Of a stretch of 64,000 nt of DNA, positions 53,595-62,372 are shown one piece after another. Both the position numbers and the translations under genes were made by a program. The first letter of the stretch is position 1, and each line of letters starts with the position of its first letter. Under the pieces are notes generated by a model, which did no database searches, was not told where the DNA came from, and saw nothing but the letters and a program-made list of their open reading frames with translations. This stretch comes from Flavobacteriales bacterium (lineage in GTDB: Bacteria > Bacteroidota > Bacteroidia > Flavobacteriales_E > Vicingaceae), in contig JACJZD010000001.1 of NCBI GenBank assembly GCA_020635795.1, positions 1,497,001 through 1,561,000 of the forward strand, written 5' to 3'.

Positions 53595-56549
53595 TTAATT
53601 CGCTCCTTTCCTACTTTTTGCATTGTTAATGGCATCATAAATCACTTGTTGTATATCTGTTCGGATATTTAAATTCGCCAATTTTTTGTTTTCTCCATCC
53701 GGATACGTTCTGTTCGATAAAAACACATACACCACTTGTTCTTCGGGGTCAGCCCAAGCAATGGTTCCTGTAAAACCTGTATGTCCAAAACTCAAATAAG
53801 AAACACAACCGCATGTTGGTCCACCTTTACCATCTTCCATAGGCTTATCAAAACCAGCAGCTCTTCGGTTACCATCAACACAAAACTGACATTTGGTAAA
53901 TTCAGCCAACGTGGTGTCTTTTAACACCTGAACGCCACCATATGTACCTTTGTTCAAATACATTTGCATGAGTTTGGCTAAATCGTTGGCATTCGAGAAT
54001 AATCCAGCGTGTCCACCAACTCCACCAAGCATTGCTGCTCCAGGGTCGTGCACATCCCCATGTATGGTTTGCTTTCTAAAATAATTGTCCTTTTCAGTTG
54101 GAGGTATTCTATCTAACGAAAACTTGTAACGTGGCAAATACGTGGTAGTGGTCATGCCCAATTGTGCATAAATATTACCCACATATTTATTCAATTTTTG
54201 TTTGCTTTCTTCTTCAACTATCTTCATCAAAAAATAATAACCCAAATCGCTATACGTATATTTTTTCTCTTTTAAAGGTCCTTTTAAAATCCGTTTGTAA
54301 ATAATGTCGGGATAAAATTTACTGATGTAAATACTATCTGCGACACGGTAAGGATAATAAGTTGTTGAATCTTTACAATAAATAATATTATCCAACTCCC
54401 CGTTGTGTATGGTTTTTAGGTAAAATGGCACCCAAGCTTGTAAGCCCGATTGATGTGCCAGAATTTCACGTAAATTCAAATTGTAATAAGGCGAAGTATC
54501 AGGAATTAATTTATTCAAGTAATCGCCCAACTTTGAATCTAAACTAAACTTTTCTTGGTCTTGTAAATGCATTACCCCTAATAGCGTTGAAGCTATTTTA
54601 GTAATTGATGCCAAATCGTAGATGTCGGTATTTTTTACGTTGATTAAACTATCGTAAGTGTGGTAACCAAACGATTTGTTGTAAATCACTTTTCCTTCTT
54701 TAGCAACAAAAACTTGACAACCTGGATATGCTCCCAATTTGATGCCTTTTTTGGCAATGGTATCAATTTGATACAATTCTTTTTCTAAAATTCCAACCTC
54801 TTCCGGCTCCGAATAAGAAAACCGTCCCATTGGTTCTATATCTATACCAAAACCCTGTTTAAATTTAGGCGAAATACTGACTGGCAATTTACCGTTTGCT
54901 CCAATTGCTCCATAAATTAATTCTGCAGCAGCATGGTTGGTGTATTTGTTGTTTTGATATGCCAAAACTACAGTGTTTATTTTCTTTAAGCCCTCAAAAT
55001 TTATCAAACTATAAGGATTCATAAAATTTACCAAAATCACATTTTTAGATTTATTCAACTCTAAAATAAAATCGTTGGTTTCTTTACTAATTCTATATTT
55101 TTTCCATGGATTTTTATCGGAATTGTGTAGCGATATAACAACCGTATTGTAAGAATCAAGTGTATCAATAAATTGTTTTTTGTTAGTTGATGTAATGCTC
55201 TCTACGTAAAACGAACTAATTTCATTGTACAAACTCAAGGTGTTTTGAAACTCTTGATACTCCTCCTCTCCTATAGCAATTGAAGCTATTTTTATCTTCT
55301 CCAATTTTTGTAATGGAATTAAATCATCATCGTTGTTAATAACCGTTAAGGCACTTTGGTAAAGTTGTTTGTTTAACAACTCGTATTCTTTTTTGTTTAA
55401 ATCTGCCGTTAAGTTAATCGTATTGATTTTGTTTGTTTTATGCACCCCCGACCATTCTTTGGCTTTTAAAATTTTCAAACATCTTTTCTCTACTTCTAAC
55501 GAATCTATTTCTCCATTCAATATGGCTTTTTTTATTTCATCAATGGCAACTGGTACATTTTCTGAAAACAGCAATACATCGTTACCCGCCAGCAAAGCCT
55601 TTACATCAACAATACCAGGCTTAAAATAAGAACTTACTCCTTTCATGTTTAAGGCATCGGTAAACACCAAACCTTCAAATTTCATCGAGTCTTTAAGTAA
55701 TTCCGTTACTACATTTTTGGATAACGTTGTTGCAGTATTTGCAGAAGTATCGTAAGAAGGAATAAATAAATGTGCTACCATCATACTTGCTAAACCTTCA
55801 TTAATCAACGCTTTAAACGGATACAACTCAATAGAATCAATACGTTCTTTAGAGTGATTGATGATTGGTAACGCTTTGTGCGAATCGGCATCGGTATCGC
55901 CATGACCAGGAAAATGTTTAGCATTTGCCAACACATTTACATCTTGCAAGCCTCTCATGTACGCCACTCCTTTTTTAGCTACATTGTATTTGTTTTCGCC
56001 AAACGAACGAGCATTAATAATCGGGTTTTTAGGGTTAACATTTACATCAACCACAGGTGCAAAATTCACTTGAATACCAATTCGTTTACATTGCTCACCA
56101 ATGTCTTTACCCATTCTATAAATCAAATCGTTGTCTTGAATGGCTCCTAAAGTCATTTGCCAAGGGTATTTCACCACACTATCCAAACGCATGGCCAAAC
56201 CCCACTCACCGTCAATAGAAATTAACAAGGGAATTTTAGCTTCGGCTTGATATCTGTTCAATAATTCGACATGGCGAAGTGGTCCTCCTTGCATAAAAAT
56301 CAACCCACCAATATTGTATTTGGTTACCAACGAATCAATTTCTATGGCATGTTTTTCATCACGATTGGAATAAGCAGCAACCATCAATAATTGCCCTATT
56401 TTCTCATCCAAGGTCATGGTTTTGATTACAGAGTCAGCCCATTTTGTAGAACTTAAAAAATCTGGTTTTTTTATTACAGTAGTGGTATTAAAAGCACTAA
56501 AAAGTACAATTATTAGTAACGAAATTATTAGGATAAGTTTTATTCTCAT
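53595..56549 (-). CDS. GH3 beta-N-acetylhexosaminidase fused to a serine beta-lactamase-type hydrolase
   Basis: A 984-residue exported protein with an N-terminal hydrophobic signal or anchor (about 3-20). A GH3 barrel spans about 35-365, with the NagZ-type loop KHFPGHGDTDADSHKALPI near residue 215. A GH3 C-terminal-like region (about 385-575) follows. A class C beta-lactamase/serine hydrolase domain fills about 600-984, with Ser-x-x-Lys in LASITKIAST near 650 and a Tyr motif in YSDLGYY. It probably trims peptidoglycan, combining hexosaminidase with a DD-peptidase or esterase-like activity, in the periplasm or outside. Such two-domain proteins are known in Bacteroidota. It is monocistronic. 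Confidence 0.93.
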   Translation of the reverse strand: MRIKLILIISLLIIVLFSAFNTTTVIKKPDFLSSTKWADSVIKTMTLDEKIGQLLMVAAYSNRDEKHAIEIDSLVTKYNIGGLIFMQGGPLRHVELLNRYQAEAKIPLLISIDGEWGLAMRLDSVVKYPWQMTLGAIQDNDLIYRMGKDIGEQCKRIGIQVNFAPVVDVNVNPKNPIINARSFGENKYNVAKKGVAYMRGLQDVNVLANAKHFPGHGDTDADSHKALPIINHSKERIDSIELYPFKALINEGLASMMVAHLFIPSYDTSANTATTLSKNVVTELLKDSMKFEGLVFTDALNMKGVSSYFKPGIVDVKALLAGNDVLLFSENVPVAIDEIKKAILNGEIDSLEVEKRCLKILKAKEWSGVHKTNKINTINLTADLNKKEYELLNKQLYQSALTVINNDDDLIPLQKLEKIKIASIAIGEEEYQEFQNTLSLYNEISSFYVESITSTNKKQFIDTLDSYNTVVISLHNSDKNPWKKYRISKETNDFILELNKSKNVILVNFMNPYSLINFEGLKKINTVVLAYQNNKYTNHAAAELIYGAIGANGKLPVSISPKFKQGFGIDIEPMGRFSYSEPEEVGILEKELYQIDTIAKKGIKLGAYPGCQVFVAKEGKVIYNKSFGYHTYDSLINVKNTDIYDLASITKIASTLLGVMHLQDQEKFSLDSKLGDYLNKLIPDTSPYYNLNLREILAHQSGLQAWVPFYLKTIHNGELDNIIYCKDSTTYYPYRVADSIYISKFYPDIIYKRILKGPLKEKKYTYSDLGYYFLMKIVEEESKQKLNKYVGNIYAQLGMTTTTYLPRYKFSLDRIPPTEKDNYFRKQTIHGDVHDPGAAMLGGVGGHAGLFSNANDLAKLMQMYLNKGTYGGVQVLKDTTLAEFTKCQFCVDGNRRAAGFDKPMEDGKGGPTCGCVSYLSFGHTGFTGTIAWADPEEQVVYVFLSNRTYPDGENKKLANLNIRTDIQQVIYDAINNAKSRKGAN

Positions 56550-56700
56550 AGTATTTATTGTTGCAATAAAATTAATGGTAATACCAAGCGTTTTAGCAGA
56601 TAAATTATTGTGTTTTCAACACTCATACCTTAATAGCTTTTTAGCGATTTTACTTATTACAAGTTTTCAACACCACCACCAATTTCTTTTAAAATTGAAC

Positions 56701-56708
56701 TACTTTTG
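56701..56708 (+). promoter_or_regulatory. -7 promoter box for the transketolase locus
   Basis: TACTTTTG fits TAnnTTTG and lies 32 bases before the ATG at 56741. The upstream gene is divergent, so this is the likely promoter for the N-terminal transketolase half. Confidence 0.5.
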
Positions 56709-56740
56709 AACTCGAATTTGAAACTTTAAATACAATAAAA

Positions 56741-57586
56741 ATGCCATCAATTTTAGAATTAGAAAAAGTTGCTTCACAAGTAAGAAGAGATATCGTAAGA
56801 ATGGTTCATGCCGTTAACTCTGGCCACCCTGGTGGCTCGTTAGGTTGTACCGATTATTTGGTTGCTCTTTACTTCGAAATAATGAATCATAACCCGCAAC
56901 CATTTGACATGGATGCCAAAAACCAAGATGTTTTCTTTTTATCAAACGGACATATTTCTCCTGTATTTTATAGTGTTTTAGCTCATTCAGGTTATTTCCC
57001 TAAAGCTGAATTGGCAACATTCAGAAAATTAAACTCAAGATTACAAGGTCATCCAACAACTCACGAACACTTACCAGGTGTTAGAATGGCGAGTGGTTCA
57101 TTAGGTCAAGGATTATCGGTTGCTATTGGAACTGCTTTAACTAAAAAATTAAACAACGATAAATCAATCGTTTTCTCATTACATGGTGATGGCGAATTAC
57201 AAGAAGGTCAAATTTGGGAAGCTGCTATGTTTGCTGCACACAAAAAGGTTGACAACCTAATTTCTTGTATCGATTTTAATCAACAACAAATTGATGGAAG
57301 CACCAAAGAAGTAATGGATTTAGGCGATTTAGAAGCTAAATGGCATGCTTTTGGGTGGGATGTGTTACACATGAATGGTAACGACATGAAAAACGTGGTA
57401 GAAACCTTAAACATTGCAAAAACACACTTAGGCAAACAAAAACCCGTTATGATTATTATGAAAACAGAAATGGGTAATGGTGTTGATTTTATGATGGGTT
57501 CTCATAAATGGCATGGTGTTGCTCCAAACGATGAACAACTTGCAATTGCTTTAGGACAATTAGAAGAAACTTTAGGAGATTACTAA
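56741..57586 (+). CDS. transketolase, N-terminal (ThDP-binding) subunit
   Basis: A 281-residue subunit that binds thiamine diphosphate. The ThDP motif starts at HGDGELQEGQIWEA and ends at the Asn of CIDFNQQQIDG. NSGHPGGSLGCTDYLVALYF and SGSLGQGLSVAIGTAL are conserved. Together with the separate C-terminal subunit (59836-60786) it makes a complete transketolase for the pentose-phosphate pathway. Split transketolase is common in Bacteroidota and archaea, usually as adjacent genes. Here 2.25 kb containing three unrelated genes and two ACTG-type repeats separates the halves. It is the first gene of the locus. Confidence 0.95.
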   Translation: MPSILELEKVASQVRRDIVRMVHAVNSGHPGGSLGCTDYLVALYFEIMNHNPQPFDMDAKNQDVFFLSNGHISPVFYSVLAHSGYFPKAELATFRKLNSRLQGHPTTHEHLPGVRMASGSLGQGLSVAIGTALTKKLNNDKSIVFSLHGDGELQEGQIWEAAMFAAHKKVDNLISCIDFNQQQIDGSTKEVMDLGDLEAKWHAFGWDVLHMNGNDMKNVVETLNIAKTHLGKQKPVMIIMKTEMGNGVDFMMGSHKWHGVAPNDEQLAIALGQLEETLGDY

Positions 57587-57588
57587 TT

Positions 57589-57620
57589 CAGTCAGCAGTT
57601 CTCAATCTTCAGTTCTCAAT
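57589..57620. repeat. ACTG-phased repeat, left flank of the four-helix-bundle gene
   Basis: A CAGTCAGCAGTTCTCAATCT-type series, the reverse-complement orientation of the ACTG family. It starts 3 bases after the transketolase N-subunit stop and lies 33 bases before the four-helix-bundle start. Its inverse matches 58030-58057 at about 20 of 28 positions. Confidence 0.6.
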
Positions 57621-57652
57621 TAAAAAAAGCTAATAAAAACAATAAAAAAAGC

Positions 57653-58015
57653 ATGAGTACATTCAAAGATTTAACGGTTTATAAAAAAGCTTTTTCTTTA
57701 GCGATGGAGATTTTTGAAATAACAAAAGGCTTTCCAAAAGAAGAACGTTATGCGTTAACTGATCAAATCAGAAGATGTTCTCGTTCGGTTTGTGCCAATT
57801 TATCTGAAGGATATAGAAAAAGACAGTACCCTGCTCATTTTATTTCAAAAATTTCTGATTCTGATATGGAAAATTCAGAAACTCAAGTTTGGCTCGATTT
57901 TGCTTATGCTTGTGAATATATAGACGAAAAAACATATACTACTCAAATTGAAAAGTCAATAGAAATAGGCAAATTGTTAAATCACATGATTAATAACCCT
58001 GAAAAATACAAATAG
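57653..58015 (+). CDS. four-helix-bundle protein of the 23S rRNA IVS (S23) family
   Basis: A 120-residue helical protein. KDLTVYKKAFSLAMEIFEIT, the RYALTDQIRRCSRSVCANLSEGY centre and a C-terminal WLDFAYACEYI helix match the IVP/S23 four-helix-bundle family. This family was first seen within intervening sequences of 23S rRNA genes, and relatives act as the accessory protein of diversity-generating retroelements. No rRNA or reverse transcriptase is present here. The gene sits between the two transketolase halves and is bracketed by inverted ACTG-type repeats, suggesting an inserted one-gene unit. Its biochemical role in this setting is unknown. Confidence 0.9.
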   Translation: MSTFKDLTVYKKAFSLAMEIFEITKGFPKEERYALTDQIRRCSRSVCANLSEGYRKRQYPAHFISKISDSDMENSETQVWLDFAYACEYIDEKTYTTQIEKSIEIGKLLNHMINNPEKYK

Positions 58016-58029
58016 AACTTTTAATTTTT

Positions 58030-58057
58030 GAAGACTGTAGACTGAAAACTGTGAACT
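58030..58057. repeat. ACTG-phased repeat, right flank; contains the start codon of the vWA gene
   Basis: GAAGACTGTAGACTGAAAAC and the next bases lie 15 bases after the four-helix-bundle stop. The GTG at 58051 within this repeat is the only plausible start codon for the vWA gene. Confidence 0.65.
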
Positions 58058-59430
58058 TGATAACCAAACATATTAAATCCCTTACCCTCGCTTTAAGTTT
58101 GCTTTTAGCTCTCAACTCCTTTTCTCAAGCTCTACAAAAAACTCGAATTCTTTTTGTACTCGATGCCTCTCAAAGCATGTATGGGTTGTGGGGACAAGAA
58201 CAAAAAATGAGGGTAGCTTCTCGATTATTGAGCAACTTAATGGATAGCTTACAACACGTGGAGAATTTAGAAGTAGCATTGAGGGTTTACGGTCACCAAT
58301 TTTCAGTTGCTGCTGGTAATAGAAGTTGTGAAGACACCAAATTGGAAGTACCCTTTGGAGGGAAAAACTATTCAAAAATAAAAACCAAACTAATGGAGAT
58401 TCGCCCTACAGGAACTACTCCTATTGCTTATTCGTTAGAGCAAACCAAAAACGATTTTCCTCCTTGTGCAAATTGCCGCAACATCATTATTTTAATTACC
58501 GATGGTATTGAGGAATGTCAAGGTGACCCGTGTGCTGTAGCGTTGGCTTTACAAAAAAATGGCGTATTGCTTCGTCCCTTTGTTATTGGTATGGGATTGG
58601 ATTTAGAAACCATTGAAGCATTTCGTTGTGTAGGTAATTTCTTTGAAACCAAAGATGCAGCATCCTTCCAAAATGTATTGCAAGTGGTTATTTCTCAAGC
58701 CATGAACAACACCTCTGTTCAGATTAATCTGATTGATGGTTTTGGACAACCTTCGGAAACTGATGTGAACATGACTTTTTACGACAGCTTTTCAAAATCT
58801 ATTCAATACAATTACATTCATACTATGAATTATTATGGTGTACCTGATACTGTGCCGATTAACCCTGCCATGAAATACGATTTAACCGTACATACTTTAC
58901 CTGAGGTCACAAAAAAAGACATTACCATAAACCCAGGTAAACATAATGTAATAGCCGTTGATGCTCCACAAGGAATGTTGAAATTGGAAATGAGTGGAAT
59001 GAACGAATACTCCGATTTAAAATGTTTGGTGCGTAAACATGGTGATTTAAATACTTTCCACGTTCAAAATTTTGAAGAGGTTACCAAATACATTGTGGGC
59101 GATTACGATTTAGAGATTTTAACCTTACCACGTATTAAAGTAAACAAAGTAAATATTGCTCAAAGCCACACCACCAAAGTATTTATTGCTGACCCAGGTT
59201 TGGCTACTATATTCCTTCCTGCAAAAGGAATTGCAAGCGTTTTTGTACAAGAAAACAACACTTTAAAATGGATTTACAACCTATCACCTAATTCAACCAG
59301 AGAAACAGTGATACTACAACCCGGAAATTACGTTTTGGTTTACCGAAGTGTAAACTCTAAAAAAGTGATAGAAACAAAAGAAAAATCATTTAAAATAACA
59401 TCAGGAGTTTCGACTCAATTAAAATTTTAA
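58051..59430 (+). CDS. von Willebrand factor A domain secreted protein
   Basis: A 459-residue exported protein with a signal peptide (about 1-26, ALNSFSQ). A vWA domain at about 32-225 has the metal-ion site DASQS in FVLDASQSMYGLWG and the later Thr in RPTGTTPIAYSL. The beta-rich C-terminal half (about 235-459) is unassigned. Such proteins usually mediate protein-protein contacts outside the cytoplasm. No ATG precedes the signal peptide; the frame starts at a GTG (58051) lying in an ACTG-type repeat, so the original 5' end may have been altered by repeat insertion. It overlaps the next gene by one base (TAATG). Confidence 0.85.
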   Translation: MNLITKHIKSLTLALSLLLALNSFSQALQKTRILFVLDASQSMYGLWGQEQKMRVASRLLSNLMDSLQHVENLEVALRVYGHQFSVAAGNRSCEDTKLEVPFGGKNYSKIKTKLMEIRPTGTTPIAYSLEQTKNDFPPCANCRNIIILITDGIEECQGDPCAVALALQKNGVLLRPFVIGMGLDLETIEAFRCVGNFFETKDAASFQNVLQVVISQAMNNTSVQINLIDGFGQPSETDVNMTFYDSFSKSIQYNYIHTMNYYGVPDTVPINPAMKYDLTVHTLPEVTKKDITINPGKHNVIAVDAPQGMLKLEMSGMNEYSDLKCLVRKHGDLNTFHVQNFEEVTKYIVGDYDLEILTLPRIKVNKVNIAQSHTTKVFIADPGLATIFLPAKGIASVFVQENNTLKWIYNLSPNSTRETVILQPGNYVLVYRSVNSKKVIETKEKSFKITSGVSTQLKF

Positions 59431-59828
59431 TGAAAATATTAATCATCATATTATTTATTCTCTTTTGCTCTCAAAGTTTTTTCGGTCAAAGTAAAAAAGA
59501 AAATAAAATCAATATTTTAGGAAAATGGGCTTTATCATACAGTATTAATGATATTGAATCTGAAACAATTGAAAAACATAATAAAAGCAGGATTTATGAA
59601 TTTTTAAATAATGATTCTGTGTATTCTTATTTTCAGAAAGATTCACTTTATCCGTTTTTGAAAGACACAATGTCTTACGTAATAAAGAAAAGATATATTG
59701 TGATTTATAAAAATAAAGATGACAAAAAAGGTCATTATTTAAAAATTGACCGATTAACACCTACTAATTTAGATATTACCCATTATACATGGGAAGGATA
59801 TAAAGATTTTTACGAAAAAATTAAATAA
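59430..59828 (+). CDS. small secreted lipocalin-like hypothetical protein
   Basis: A 132-residue protein with a signal peptide (1-19, QSFFGQ). The start of the mature part, INILGKWALSYSINDIE, with a GxW near the N-terminus followed by beta strands (NDSVYSYFQKDSLYPF, DRLTPTNLDITHYTWEG), resembles a lipocalin-like or META-like small barrel. That fold is inferred, not certain. The start overlaps the vWA stop by one base, so it is translationally coupled to that gene. The C-terminal transketolase subunit follows 7 bp later. Confidence 0.7.
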   Translation: MKILIIILFILFCSQSFFGQSKKENKINILGKWALSYSINDIESETIEKHNKSRIYEFLNNDSVYSYFQKDSLYPFLKDTMSYVIKKRYIVIYKNKDDKKGHYLKIDRLTPTNLDITHYTWEGYKDFYEKIK

Positions 59829-59835
59829 ACAACAC

Positions 59836-60786
59836 ATGAAAAAATACCCTTACACCGAAAAAAAAGATACTCGTTCAGGTTTTGGCGATGGATTAACTGA
59901 ATTAGGAAGAGAAAACCCTAACGTGGTTGCACTTTGTGCTGATTTAACTGGTTCCTTAAAAATGAATCAATTTGAGAAAGAAAACCCTGACCGTTTTGTA
60001 CAAGTAGGTATTGCAGAAGCCAATATGATTGGTATTGCTGCAGGTATGACCATTGGTGGTAAAATTCCGTTTACAGGAACCTTTGCCAACTTTTCTACGG
60101 GTAGAGTGTACGACCAAATAAGACAATCGGTGGCTTATTCGGGTAAAAACGTAAAAATCTGTGCTTCACATGCTGGTTTAACTTTGGGTGAAGATGGCGC
60201 TACCCACCAAATATTAGAAGACATTGGTTTAATGAAAATGTTACCGGGCATGACGGTAATAAACCCTTGCGACTACAACCAAACCAAAGCTGCAACTAAA
60301 GCTATTGCTGACCACGAAGGACCAGTTTATTTGCGTTTTGGACGACCAGCTGTACCTGTTTTTATGAACGAGCCGTTTGTAATTGGTAAAGCCATTGTGT
60401 TAAACGAAGGTACTGATGTTACCATTTTTGCAACAGGACATTTGGTTTGGGAAGCTATTTTAGCTGGCGAACAATTAGAAGCAAAAGGCATTAGCGCTGA
60501 AATAATTAACATACACACCATTAAACCCTTGGATGAAGAAGCGGTGTTAAAATCGGCAAACAAAACCAAATGTATAGTTACTGCCGAAGAACACATGACG
60601 AATGGTGGTTTGGGCGATAGCATTGCTCAAGTAATTAGCCGTAACAACCCTATGCCTATTGAGTATGTAGCCGTTAACGATAGCTTTGGGGAAAGCGGAA
60701 CCCCTGCTCAATTGATGGAAAAATACGGCTTAAATGCAGATAGTATTGTTAACGCTGTGGAGAAAGTGATGAAGAGGAAAGGATAG
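59836..60786 (+). CDS. transketolase, C-terminal subunit
   Basis: A 316-residue subunit holding the pyrimidine-binding and C-terminal domains. DTRSGFGDGLTELGRENPNV opens it; VQVGIAEANMIGIAAGMTIG contains the Glu that activates thiamine, and SHAGLTLGEDGATHQ and AEEHMTNGGLGDSIAQV are conserved. It is the partner of the N-terminal subunit at 56741-57586, from which it is separated by three unrelated genes, so subunit balance may depend on a long transcript or an extra promoter. It starts 7 bp after the small lipocalin-like gene. Confidence 0.95.
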   Translation: MKKYPYTEKKDTRSGFGDGLTELGRENPNVVALCADLTGSLKMNQFEKENPDRFVQVGIAEANMIGIAAGMTIGGKIPFTGTFANFSTGRVYDQIRQSVAYSGKNVKICASHAGLTLGEDGATHQILEDIGLMKMLPGMTVINPCDYNQTKAATKAIADHEGPVYLRFGRPAVPVFMNEPFVIGKAIVLNEGTDVTIFATGHLVWEAILAGEQLEAKGISAEIINIHTIKPLDEEAVLKSANKTKCIVTAEEHMTNGGLGDSIAQVISRNNPMPIEYVAVNDSFGESGTPAQLMEKYGLNADSIVNAVEKVMKRKG

Positions 60787-60806
60787 AATTAATTAAACGA
60801 AAAGGA

Positions 60807-61241
60807 ATGAAAAATATAATTAAAGGTATTATATCACTTACTATTATTTCATTGTTTTTATTTACTAAATGGTGGTATGTGTTACCAGATGATGCTCCTG
60901 ATATAATTCTTTGGGGATTTCCTTTCCCATATGCAGGTGATGGTTTTCATACATCTATGTCTGTCCAAATTTTTACTTTAGAATTAATTCTTGACGTAAT
61001 AATTCACCTACTTATTTGGAGCACACTTATTTTGTCAATACATAGATTTTTTTGGAAAATAAAAATTAAAAAATCACTAACAATATTATTAATTACTGCA
61101 TCTTCAATTTTATTAATTATACCAATTTTTATAGCTTTTTTGCCTGATACAGTATTTAATCTTAGAAAAGATTGGGATATGGAAATAAGAGAAACAGGAT
61201 GTAAATTTATATGGGAAAATCAACCAAGAATTAGAAGATAA
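60807..61241 (+). CDS. hypothetical membrane protein, 144 residues
   Basis: Three predicted membrane helices, at about 3-22, 54-76 and 90-114, with a basic C-terminal tail. The stretch between the first two helices (WWYVLPDDAPDIILWGFPFP) is probably periplasmic. No family recognised. It follows the transketolase C-subunit by 20 bp in the same direction. The 139 bases after it hold no gene and lead to the ECF sigma operon. Confidence 0.65.
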   Translation: MKNIIKGIISLTIISLFLFTKWWYVLPDDAPDIILWGFPFPYAGDGFHTSMSVQIFTLELILDVIIHLLIWSTLILSIHRFFWKIKIKKSLTILLITASSILLIIPIFIAFLPDTVFNLRKDWDMEIRETGCKFIWENQPRIRR

Positions 61242-61380
61242 GAAAAATAAATAACGACCTTTCTACTGTAAGTTTTGTATAATATTCTATAATTAATTAT
61301 TTCACTCCAATTAAACCTTTCCAACAAAATGCAGTCTTAATACCAACCAACTGAAACACATTGGTTAAACTTGTGTATTA

Positions 61381-61929
61381 ATGAACAAATCCAACGACGT
61401 AGAATTGTTAAAATTATTTAGAGACGAAAACTCTAGAAACTACGCCTTTGATCTTATTGTTAAACAATACCAACAACGCTTGTATTGGCACATTAGGCGT
61501 ATGGTCATCAAACACGACGATGCTGATGATGTAATACAAAACACCTTTATAAAAGCTTGGAATGGTTTACCCAACTTTAAAGAAGAATCGAAATTGTACA
61601 CTTGGCTTTATACCATTGCAACAAACGAGTGCATTACCTTTTTAAACAAAAAACGTCGAATGTTTTTTATTCCTATACACGATGTGGAACAGGAATTGAG
61701 TAACCAGTTAGAATCAGATGATTTTTATAACGGCGACGAAATACAACTCAAACTACAAAAAGCCATTTTAACCTTGCCCGAAAAACAACGCTTGGTGTTT
61801 AACATGAAATATTACGACGAGTTGAAGTACGAAGAAATGTCAGAAATTTTATCTACTTCGGTGGGAGCATTAAAAGCATCGTACCACCTTGCCGTAAAAA
61901 AAATAGAAACTTTTTTAACCCAAGATTAA
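61381..61929 (+). CDS. ECF-type sigma-70 family RNA polymerase sigma factor
   Basis: A 182-residue sigma factor with regions 2 and 4 only. Region 2 has HDDADDVIQNTFIKAWNGL and FKEESKLYTWLYTIATNECI; region 4 has LPEKQRLVFNMKYYDELKYE and ILSTSVGALKASYHLAVKKI as its helix-turn-helix. It is first in an operon with a single-span membrane protein that could act as its anti-sigma factor, and then a small exported helical protein. The recognised promoter and inducing signal are unknown. Confidence 0.95.
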   Translation: MNKSNDVELLKLFRDENSRNYAFDLIVKQYQQRLYWHIRRMVIKHDDADDVIQNTFIKAWNGLPNFKEESKLYTWLYTIATNECITFLNKKRRMFFIPIHDVEQELSNQLESDDFYNGDEIQLKLQKAILTLPEKQRLVFNMKYYDELKYEEMSEILSTSVGALKASYHLAVKKIETFLTQD

Positions 61930-61961
61930 ACTTTTTGTAAAAACCATAGTCTTAACTACAG

Positions 61962-62372
61962 ATGCAAAACAAAAACAACATAGAACAACTTAAAAAAGAA
62001 AATCAGTTTACGGTTCCAGCAAATTATTTTGAGGACTTGCCTCAACAAATACATGCTAGAAAGAATCAAACAAAATCGAACACTATTTTTTCAACGAATT
62101 GGTACTACAAAATATTAGCACCTACAATGGTAGTTGTTACGTTGTTTGCTTCTTATTATCTCTACCAAAATAACAGTAACACCGAATTAACTCCGCAGGA
62201 AATTAGCGAAATAATTATCGACCAAGAGTTGATTCAGTTTGATGAAGAAATGATTTATGAAGTATATGCTGAAACGGCTGCACAAACTCAAACAGAAACG
62301 CAAGACGAAGAAATAATCGATTATTTAATAAATGATAACATTAGTATAAATTTAATATTAGAAGAATTATGA
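61962..62372 (+). CDS. single-span membrane protein, possible anti-sigma factor
   Basis: A 136-residue protein. A cytosolic N-terminal part (1-45, with FTVPANYFEDLPQQIHARKN) is followed by one membrane helix (about 47-66, ILAPTMVVVTLFASYYLYQN) and an acidic periplasmic C-terminus. Position directly after the ECF sigma gene (32 bp) and topology fit an anti-sigma factor, but no zinc motif (HxxxCxxC) is present, so this rests on context. It overlaps the next gene by 4 bp (ATGA). Confidence 0.7.
   Translation: MQNKNNIEQLKKENQFTVPANYFEDLPQQIHARKNQTKSNTIFSTNWYYKILAPTMVVVTLFASYYLYQNNSNTELTPQEISEIIIDQELIQFDEEMIYEVYAETAAQTQTETQDEEIIDYLINDNISINLILEEL

Noticed and set aside
57653..58015. Diversity-generating retroelement accessory protein (Avd)
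   Set aside because: The fold family fits, but there is no reverse transcriptase, template repeat or variable-repeat target gene in the window.
56741..60786. Transketolase halves as a gene broken by insertion
   Set aside because: Each half has its own proper start and stop at the domain boundary, as in naturally split transketolases. Only their separation is unusual.
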